From positions 1,308,501 to 1,372,500 of the forward strand of contig NZ_CP047491.1 in the NCBI RefSeq assembly GCF_009931115.1: a stretch of DNA of 64,000 nucleotides. The letters run 5' to 3'. Positions 58,061-64,000 of the stretch are shown here, piece after piece. A program made the position numbers and the translations under genes. This DNA comes from Microbulbifer hydrolyticus. Its GTDB lineage: Bacteria > Pseudomonadota > Gammaproteobacteria > Pseudomonadales > Cellvibrionaceae. The notes under the pieces were generated by a model. The model did no database searches. It worked only from the letters and a program-made list of their open reading frames with translations, and was not told the origin of the DNA. Numbering within the stretch: position 1 is the stretch's first letter; each line of letters begins with the position of its first letter.

Positions 58061-58079
58061 ACTCCGATAACATCGGAGT
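58061..58079 (+). promoter_or_regulatory. Dyad upstream of the lipase-like gene
   Basis: A perfect 8-bp inverted repeat, ACTCCGAT-AAC-ATCGGAGT, 41 bases before the ATG at 58120. No T-run follows, so an operator or leader hairpin is more likely than a terminator. Confidence 0.5.
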
Positions 58080-58119
58080 GGCAGAATCCTCGAATAATGA
58101 TAAGAAGCAGGAGAGTGCC

Positions 58120-58989
58120 ATGTATTTTGAGTCCCGTGATATCCGGCTGCACTACCGGCGCTGGTGGGTTGAAAATGCCCTTGGCGTAGTGGTTGTTTCC
58201 CATGGGCTGGGCGAGCACAGCGGCCGCTACCGCTTGCTGGCTCGATATCTCAATGCCCACGGCTACAGCGTATACGCGCTGGACCATTTCGGACACGGGC
58301 AATCCCCCGGGCGCCGCGGCGATATCGAAGAATTCACCCTTTACTCCACAGACCTGAGTCACTTTATCCATCTCGCGCGCCATGAAAACCCGGGGCAGTC
58401 GATTCACCTGCTCGGGCATAGTATGGGAGGCGTAATTGCCTGCGATGCACTGGTCTCCGCGGGAAGCGAGCCGCTGGTCGACAGTCTGGTGCTGTCTGCT
58501 CCAGCGTTCACGGGCGGTAATGAGCCGGGGGTGGTGGAAGTCGGGCTGATTCGTCTGCTGGCGCGGATCGCCCCGGGGTTACCCCTCTCCAATCGCCTGG
58601 ATAGCCGATGGATCAGCCGCGACCCGGAAGTGGTTGAGGCATATCGTGCCGACGACCTGGTGCACGACCGGGTGACGCCGCGCTGGTTTCTCGGCTACCG
58701 GAAAGTGCGCGACCGGTTGCTGGCGCATCCGGAGGCAATACAAACCCCATGCCTGACCCTGCTCCCGGAGGCCGATTATCTGGTGGACCCTGACGTCAGC
58801 CGTGCGTGGCATGAGAGTTTGGAAGGGAGCGGCCACTGTCTGTGCACCTTCGCCGGCGCTTACCATGAGGTATTCAATGACCCGGATTTGGCGGAGCAGG
58901 CCATGGAATCGCTGCTTGAGCATTTGACCGAACACTCAGCCCCTTCCACTCAGGGCGTCCTGCCAGAACAGCTGCGTGCCGGTGCCTGA
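58120..58989 (+). CDS. Alpha/beta hydrolase, monoacylglycerol-lipase type
   Basis: Probable monoacylglycerol or lysophospholipid lipase; 289 residues, no signal peptide. Fold landmarks: VVVSHGLGEHSGRY, VYALDHFGHGQSPGRRGDIE, nucleophile elbow LLGHSMGG with S101, aspartate in LLPEADYLVDPD and histidine in FAGAYHEVFND. ATG 58120 is chosen for AGGAG about seven bases upstream; a GTG 42 bases earlier has no site. It stands next to glpK, which suggests glycerol release from monoglycerides; substrate is inferred. Confidence 0.88.
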   Translation: MYFESRDIRLHYRRWWVENALGVVVVSHGLGEHSGRYRLLARYLNAHGYSVYALDHFGHGQSPGRRGDIEEFTLYSTDLSHFIHLARHENPGQSIHLLGHSMGGVIACDALVSAGSEPLVDSLVLSAPAFTGGNEPGVVEVGLIRLLARIAPGLPLSNRLDSRWISRDPEVVEAYRADDLVHDRVTPRWFLGYRKVRDRLLAHPEAIQTPCLTLLPEADYLVDPDVSRAWHESLEGSGHCLCTFAGAYHEVFNDPDLAEQAMESLLEHLTEHSAPSTQGVLPEQLRAGA

Positions 58990-59138
58990 GCACCGGTCCC
59001 CCTCCTGATCGCACGATTTCGCGACGGCCGGAATTCTTCCGTCGACCGTGAAAACCCCAGAAAAGCGTTGTACCATACGCGGTCATTTTTGACCCGCAGC
59101 CCAGTAGTTCCGGGGTGTGGGCTTATGCAGAGTGAATC

Positions 59139-59324
59139 ATGGACAAAAAACTACTGAGTTTGCTGGTCTGTCCGGTCAGCAAGGCGCCGCTGGAATATCA
59201 CGAAGAAACCCAGGAACTGGTGTGCAAGGCCAGCGGCCTGGCATATCCCGTGCGGGACGGGATCCCGGTAATGCTGGAATCCGAGGCGCGGACGCTTACC
59301 GTCGACGAAAAGCTTGAAAAGTAG
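59139..59324 (+). CDS. YcaR/Trm112-like small protein
   Basis: A 61-residue protein of the UPF0434/Trm112 family: [18 protein letters not shown] and [20 protein letters not shown]. Only two cysteines (11 and 29) of the usual zinc set are present. In E. coli the homologue lies with lpxK and kdsB, but those genes are absent here. Trm112-type proteins activate methyltransferases; the bacterial role is uncertain. The start follows a GAG-containing segment and begins directly at MDKKLL. Confidence 0.88.
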   Translation: MDKKLLSLLVCPVSKAPLEYHEETQELVCKASGLAYPVRDGIPVMLESEARTLTVDEKLEK

Positions 59325-59375
59325 CCCGGGCTCAATGGGTGAAATCTGAATTCAGGGCGCGCAAGGAGGTGCCGT

Positions 59376-59738
59376 ATGGGAGAAAGCAGTGTTTTCAGCC
59401 GGATCATTTCGGGAGAGCTGCCGGCCCGGCGCCTCTACGAAGATGACCAGTGCATTGTCATCGAAGACCGTGCACCGCAGGCGCCGACACATCTGCTGAT
59501 TATTCCCCGCAAACCCCTGGTCAGCCTGGTGGACGCGGAGCCGGACGATGCGCCTCTGTTGGGGCACCTGATGTGGGTGGCTTCGACCATTGCGCGGCGT
59601 CTGGGGCTTGAAAAGGGGTTCCGCCTGGTGATCAACAACGGCCGCGAAGCGGGGCAAACCGTATTTCATCTGCATATCCATTTACTGGCCCAGCGCGAAA
59701 TGCCTGAGGCCGGCCTTGCCGACGACCTGCAGGGCTGA
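59376..59738 (+). CDS. HIT-family nucleotide-binding hydrolase
   Basis: HinT-like purine nucleoside phosphoramidase; 120 residues, cytoplasmic. The histidine triad is in VFHLHIHLLA with H98, H100 and H102. FSRIISGELPARRLYEDDQCIVIEDRAPQAPTH is a standard HinT N-terminus. GGAGG lies a few bases before the ATG. It follows the YcaR-like gene by 51 bases and precedes alaS, probably as an independent housekeeping unit. Confidence 0.94.
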   Translation: MGESSVFSRIISGELPARRLYEDDQCIVIEDRAPQAPTHLLIIPRKPLVSLVDAEPDDAPLLGHLMWVASTIARRLGLEKGFRLVINNGREAGQTVFHLHIHLLAQREMPEAGLADDLQG

Positions 59739-59799
59739 AAACTGGTGGCGCAACCGATGCGCCGGTACAAACTTTACTGACGATGTGGAAGTTGGCTGA

Positions 59800-62412
59800 A
59801 TGAAGAGCGCACAGATTCGCGAAGCATTTCTTAATTATTTTGCCGAGCAGGGGCACACCCGTGTTGCCTCCAGCTCCCTGGTGCCGGGGAACGATCCCAC
59901 GCTGTTGTTCACCAACGCCGGTATGGTGCAGTTCAAGGACACCTTTCTGGGGCAGGAGTCTCGCCCTTACCTGCGCGCGACCAGCTCCCAGCGTTGTGTG
60001 CGTGCCGGGGGCAAACACAACGACCTGGAAAATGTCGGCTACACCGCTCGCCACCATACCTTTTTCGAAATGCTGGGTAACTTCAGCTTCGGCGATTACT
60101 TCAAGCGGGAGGCTATCCAGTTTGCCTGGCAGTTCCTGACCGAGGTGCTGGGACTGCCGCAAGAGCGCCTGTGGGTCACCGTGCATATTAGCGATGACGA
60201 GGCTGCGGACATCTGGCTGAAGGAAATCGGGGTCAGTGCAGACCGCTTCTCCCGGCTGGATGAGGACAACTTCTGGCAGATGGGGGATACCGGTCCCTGT
60301 GGGCCGAGCTCCGAGATTTTCTACGACCACGGTGAAGACGTTCCGGGCGGTCCTCCCGGCTCCGAGAACGATGACCTCGATCGCTATATCGAGATCTGGA
60401 ACCTGGTATTCATGCAGTTTGAGCGCTCCGCGGACGGTGAGTTGCACCCTCTGCCCAAGCCTTCAGTAGATACCGGTATGGGGCTGGAACGTATTGCCGC
60501 GGTAATGCAGGGCGTGCACTCCAACTACGAGATTGATCTGTTCCAGGCACTGCTCAAGGCCGCCGGCCAGGTCGTCGGCTGCGAAGACACCGAGGAAAAA
60601 TCTCTGCGGGTGATCGCGGACCATATCCGCTCCTGCTCTTTCCTGATTGCCGATGGCGTCATGCCCTCCAATGAAGGACGAGGGTTCGTACTGCGCCGGA
60701 TCATTCGCCGCGCGGTGCGTCACGGCCACAAGCTGGGGCACAAGGAAATTTTCTTCTACAAGCTGGTTCCGGCCCTGGTTGAGCAAATGGGAGAGGCCTA
60801 TCCGGAGCTGCACGAAAAGCAGTCCATCATCGAGGAGGCTCTGCGCAAAGAAGAAGAGCAGTTTGCCAAGACCCTCGATAAGGGGCTGGCACTGCTGGAC
60901 GATGCGCTGGCTTCTCTGGATGGGACCGAAGTCCCTGGCGAGTTAGTGTTTACTCTCCATGACACCTACGGTTTCCCCACCGACCTGACCCAGGATATCG
61001 CCCGTGAGCGGGGGCTCACTCTGGACATGGCGGGCTATGACGAAGCCATGAATGCGCAGCGCGAACGTGCTCGCGCTGCGGGAAAATTCAAGCAGGATTA
61101 CAGCGACAATATCGAGCTCGAGGGCAGTACGGAGTTTCTCGGGTACGCAAGCACCGAGGCGACCGGTAAAGTCGTCGCCATCGTAAAAGACGGTGAACGG
61201 GTGGATACCCTGGAGGAGGGAGAAACTGGTGCTGTGGTGCTGGATCGAACCCCGTTTTATGCAGAGTCTGGCGGCCAGGTTGGTGACAGCGGGTATCTGC
61301 AGGCTGGCAGTGGCCGCTTTGAAGTCACCGATTGCGTCAAGCTTGGTGGCCACCACCTGCACCAGGGTAAGGCCCTTTCCGGCAGTCTCACCGTCGGCGA
61401 TGAAGTCACTGCAGAAGTTGCCGGCGACGTACGCCAGTCCACTGCGCTGAACCACTCCGCGACGCACCTGCTCCACGCCGCGCTGCGTAAAGTGCTCGGT
61501 GAGCACGTGACCCAGAAGGGGTCGCTGGTGGATTCAGAGCGCCTGCGTTTTGACTTCTCGCACCCCGAGGCGGTTACCGCCAAGCAGCTGCGTGCCGTCG
61601 AGGCGCTGGTGAACAGCCAGATTCGAGCCAACACACCGGTGGAAACCGAAGAGACCGATATCGAGACTGCCAAATCCAAAGGTGCGATGGCGCTGTTCGG
61701 TGAAAAGTACGGCGATACCGTGCGGGTACTCTCCATGGGTGAGCGCACCGACACGGGAACCTTCTCTGTAGAACTCTGTGGCGGTACCCATGTCAACCGC
61801 ACGGGGGATATCGGCTTGCTGCGTATTGTGGGCGAGAGCGGCATCGCCTCTGGACAGCGGCGAATTGAGGCAGTTACAGGTGCCCATGCGCTCGCCCTGT
61901 TCGACGAGGCGCAGCAGCGTCTGGATCACGCTGCGGCCATGCTGAAGGCGCGCCCGGATACCCTCGCTGACAAGGTTGAGCAGCTGCTGGCCAATAACCG
62001 CAAGCTGGAAAAAGAGGTCGCACAATTGAAAACCCGCCTCGCAAGTGGTGCGGGCGGAGACCTGACAAATCAGGCAGTCGAGGTTGATGGCGTTAAGGTG
62101 CTGGCGACTTCGATTGAGGGTGCGGATGCCAAGTCACTGCGCGACGTGGCTGACCAGATGAAAAGCAAGCTCGGCAGCGGCATCGTCCTGCTGGCGGCAC
62201 CGGCAGATGGGAAGGTTGCCCTTGTTGCGGCAGTGACCAAAGACTTGACCAAGCGCCTGGCGGCGGGTGACCTGATGCGCTTTGCTGCCGGAGAGCTCGG
62301 TGGCAAAGGCGGCGGTCGCCCGGATATGGCTCAGGGTGGCGGAACTGACGTTGAATCGCTCCCTGGCGTACTGAAAAGCGTCCCCGACTGGGTGAAAAAC
62401 AATATCAAGTGA
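59800..62412 (+). CDS. alaS: Alanyl-tRNA synthetase
   Basis: Charges tRNA-Ala; class II synthetase, cytoplasmic, 870 residues. The aminoacylation domain includes [21 protein letters not shown] and [19 protein letters not shown]. The editing domain has the zinc motif [12 protein letters not shown] and [13 protein letters not shown]; the C-Ala domain includes the terminal [15 protein letters not shown]. Length is normal. No alarmone or T-box leader is visible. lysC follows after 153 bases, the order alaS-lysC-csrA common to many gammaproteobacteria. Confidence 0.98.
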   Translation: MKSAQIREAFLNYFAEQGHTRVASSSLVPGNDPTLLFTNAGMVQFKDTFLGQESRPYLRATSSQRCVRAGGKHNDLENVGYTARHHTFFEMLGNFSFGDYFKREAIQFAWQFLTEVLGLPQERLWVTVHISDDEAADIWLKEIGVSADRFSRLDEDNFWQMGDTGPCGPSSEIFYDHGEDVPGGPPGSENDDLDRYIEIWNLVFMQFERSADGELHPLPKPSVDTGMGLERIAAVMQGVHSNYEIDLFQALLKAAGQVVGCEDTEEKSLRVIADHIRSCSFLIADGVMPSNEGRGFVLRRIIRRAVRHGHKLGHKEIFFYKLVPALVEQMGEAYPELHEKQSIIEEALRKEEEQFAKTLDKGLALLDDALASLDGTEVPGELVFTLHDTYGFPTDLTQDIARERGLTLDMAGYDEAMNAQRERARAAGKFKQDYSDNIELEGSTEFLGYASTEATGKVVAIVKDGERVDTLEEGETGAVVLDRTPFYAESGGQVGDSGYLQAGSGRFEVTDCVKLGGHHLHQGKALSGSLTVGDEVTAEVAGDVRQSTALNHSATHLLHAALRKVLGEHVTQKGSLVDSERLRFDFSHPEAVTAKQLRAVEALVNSQIRANTPVETEETDIETAKSKGAMALFGEKYGDTVRVLSMGERTDTGTFSVELCGGTHVNRTGDIGLLRIVGESGIASGQRRIEAVTGAHALALFDEAQQRLDHAAAMLKARPDTLADKVEQLLANNRKLEKEVAQLKTRLASGAGGDLTNQAVEVDGVKVLATSIEGADAKSLRDVADQMKSKLGSGIVLLAAPADGKVALVAAVTKDLTKRLAAGDLMRFAAGELGGKGGGRPDMAQGGGTDVESLPGVLKSVPDWVKNNIK

Positions 62413-62565
62413 AACCTTTAGCCGAATATGCCGGCAAATCGAGATTTGTCGGCGTTAACCTGGCGAGAATTGTGTGTTTTCAGTTGATTTGCCTTGAATT
62501 AGGTGATTTAGTGCGCGACGCGCGCGTCAGTGGCGCGTAATTGGGTAGTAAGGAACACTAGAACG

Positions 62566-63807
62566 ATGAGTTTGTTCGTGCAGAAATACGGCGGCACCTC
62601 GGTGGGCTCGATTGAGCGCATTGAGGCGGTGGCTGACAAGGTGGCCGGGTTCAAAGCCCAGGGCCACAGTATGGTTGTGGTTCTCTCTGCGATGAGCGGA
62701 GAAACCAACCGCCTGATTGACCTGGCGCGCCAGATCCAGGAGCACCCGGACCCGCGGGAGATGGATGTACTGGTTTCCACCGGGGAGCAGGTTACGATCG
62801 CGCTACTGACCATGGCGCTGAAGAAGCGTGGTTATGATGCCTGCTCCTACACGGGGGGGCAGGTAAAGATCCTGACCGACAACGCCCACACCAAAGCGCG
62901 TATTCAACGCATTGACGTAGAGCGTATGCGCCGCGACCTGGATACGGGGAAAGTGGTCGTTGTTGCTGGTTTCCAGGGCGTTGATGACGACGGCAACATT
63001 ACTACCCTCGGCCGCGGCGGTTCCGATACGACCGGCGTTGCGCTGGCGGCGGCGCTGGATGCCACCGAGTGTCAGATTTACACCGACGTGGATGGGGTCT
63101 ACACCACGGATCCGCGCGTGGTGGACAGTGCTCGTCGTCTTGATCGCATCACCTTTGAGGAGATGCTGGAGATGGCGAGCCTTGGCTCCAAAGTGCTGCA
63201 GATCCGGGCGGTAGAGTTTGCCGGAAAGTACAAGGTGCCGCTGCGCGTACTCTCAACGTTTGAAGACGGCAACGGCACACTGATTAGTCTTGATGAGGAA
63301 GACAACGAGATGGAACAGCCTGTAGTCTCTGGCATAGCGTTTAACCGCGACGAGGCAAAACTGACAATACGTGGTGTGCCGGACACCCCCGGGGTGGCCT
63401 GTCGCATATTGGCCCCGGTTGGCGCGGAAAACATCGAAGTCGATGTGATCGTTCAGAATATCAGTGCGATCGACGGCACAACCGACTTCACGTTCACAGT
63501 GCATCGCAACGATCTGAGCAAGGCGCGCGGTGTGCTCGAGCGCGTGGCAGACGAGCTGGGTGCCAGGGAAGTCGTATCCGACGACAAGATTGCCAAGGTT
63601 TCCATTGTGGGGGTTGGCATGCGTTCTCACGCGAACGTGGCATCCCGGATGTTCGAGGCGCTGGGTGAAGACAATATCAACATCCAGATGATCACGACCT
63701 CTGAAATCAAGATTTCAGTCATTATCGACGAACGTTACCTGGAGCTGGCAGTGCGCGCGCTGCACAGCGCATTTGAGCTGTCTGAAGCCAAGTCAGCGGG
63801 AAAGCTA
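62566..63807 (+). CDS. lysC: Aspartate kinase
   Basis: Phosphorylates aspartate, first step toward lysine, methionine and threonine; cytoplasmic, 413 residues counted from ATG 62566 to the last sense codon, the stop being 63808-63810. The kinase domain starts QKYGGTSVGSIERI and has VVLSAMSGETNRLIDLA and GRGGSDTTGVALAAAL; two ACT domains follow (KLTIRGVPDTPGVACRIL and KVSIVGVGMRSHANVASRMF), a monofunctional feedback-inhibited type. AAGGA lies about eleven bases before the ATG; an earlier in-frame start is not supported. csrA is expected next. Confidence 0.97.
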
Positions 63808-63810
63808 TAA

Positions 63811-64000
63811 CCAGAGTGATGGATGCCGCCTTCAATCATAGCGATTCGATTGTCTGGCGTGCGGTGCGACCTATTGAGATTTTCTGCGACTGGACGATAC
63901 TGAATAAAGTGACGGACAAGATTCCCGGTTTGAAGCGTTCTCGGGTTATTATGACTCAAGGCGCGCGCTAGGGATAACTGGTCGTGCCAAATCACAGGAT
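63811..64000 (+). other. Intergenic region after lysC, probably csrA leader
   Basis: 190 bases with no supportable gene. By conserved order this should hold the csrA promoter and leader, with csrA beginning beyond the window. I did not find a convincing -35/-10 pair; TTGAAG at 63930 and TATTAT at 63947 are too close together. Confidence 0.35.

Noticed and set aside
63930..63952. TTGAAG/TATTAT as csrA promoter
   Set aside because: Only 11 bases separate the hexamers.

Overview
The window is a chromosomal segment of a GC-rich gammaproteobacterium. The gene set (TamA/TamB, RecA/RecX, TtcA, AlaS next to LysC, RND efflux, TesA divergent from a YbbA/YbbP-type ABC system) and a modular secreted GH9 cellulase point to a marine polysaccharide degrader of the Cellvibrionales type, perhaps Microbulbifer. 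That placement is inferred from gene content, not from a marker search. There is no prophage, integron, CRISPR array or IS element, and the only functional RNA found is the 4.5S SRP RNA.

Layout. 1-3.9 kb (minus): a selenium cluster with selD, mnmH and a PhnC/PhnD-type ABC transporter that probably imports a selenium oxyanion. 4.0-8.4 kb (plus): catalase, a DsbD/ScsB-like thiol-disulfide protein and a secreted redoxin. 8.5-11.9 kb (minus): a decayed CBM2 gene remnant and an intact GH9-CBM3-Ig-Ig-CBM2 cellulase. 12-16.8 kb (minus): bioA and a FtsX-type ABC exporter. 16.8-22.4 kb: tesA, ttcA, a lytic transglycosylase-like gene, putP, a macrodomain protein and an Mpo1-like membrane protein. 22.5-27.6 kb (minus): RND pump, its lipoprotein adaptor and an Lrp-family regulator, divergent from ald. 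29.2-30.8 kb (minus): rsmE and a tandem QueD-like protein, then ffs at 31.05 kb. 31.5-36.8 kb: M2 peptidase lipoprotein, dps, a PadR/HAAS pair with twin operators, and a LysR regulator. 37-46.7 kb: acetoacetyl-CoA synthetase, a 57-residue DUF3149-like protein behind an FNR-type site, tamA-tamB and a MobA-like transferase. 46.6-53 kb: MtfA-like peptidase, PhoD-like phosphatase with an SLC13 transporter, prolyl oligopeptidase. 53-64 kb (plus): MaoC-like protein, pncC, recA-recX under an SOS box, glpK, a lipase-like hydrolase, YcaR-like and HIT proteins, alaS and lysC. The right end is the intergenic region where csrA would be expected next.

Several neighbours look functionally linked: SelD makes selenophosphate for MnmH while the adjacent transporter may supply selenium; the lipase-like hydrolase could release glycerol for GlpK; Lrp probably controls ald; PadR probably controls itself and the HAAS membrane protein. 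The most distinctive non-coding features are two dispersed palindromic elements with a shared core and loop but different stem sequences, a consensus FNR box positioned for a class II promoter, twin 19-bp PadR-type palindromes and a 25-bp LysR-type dyad.
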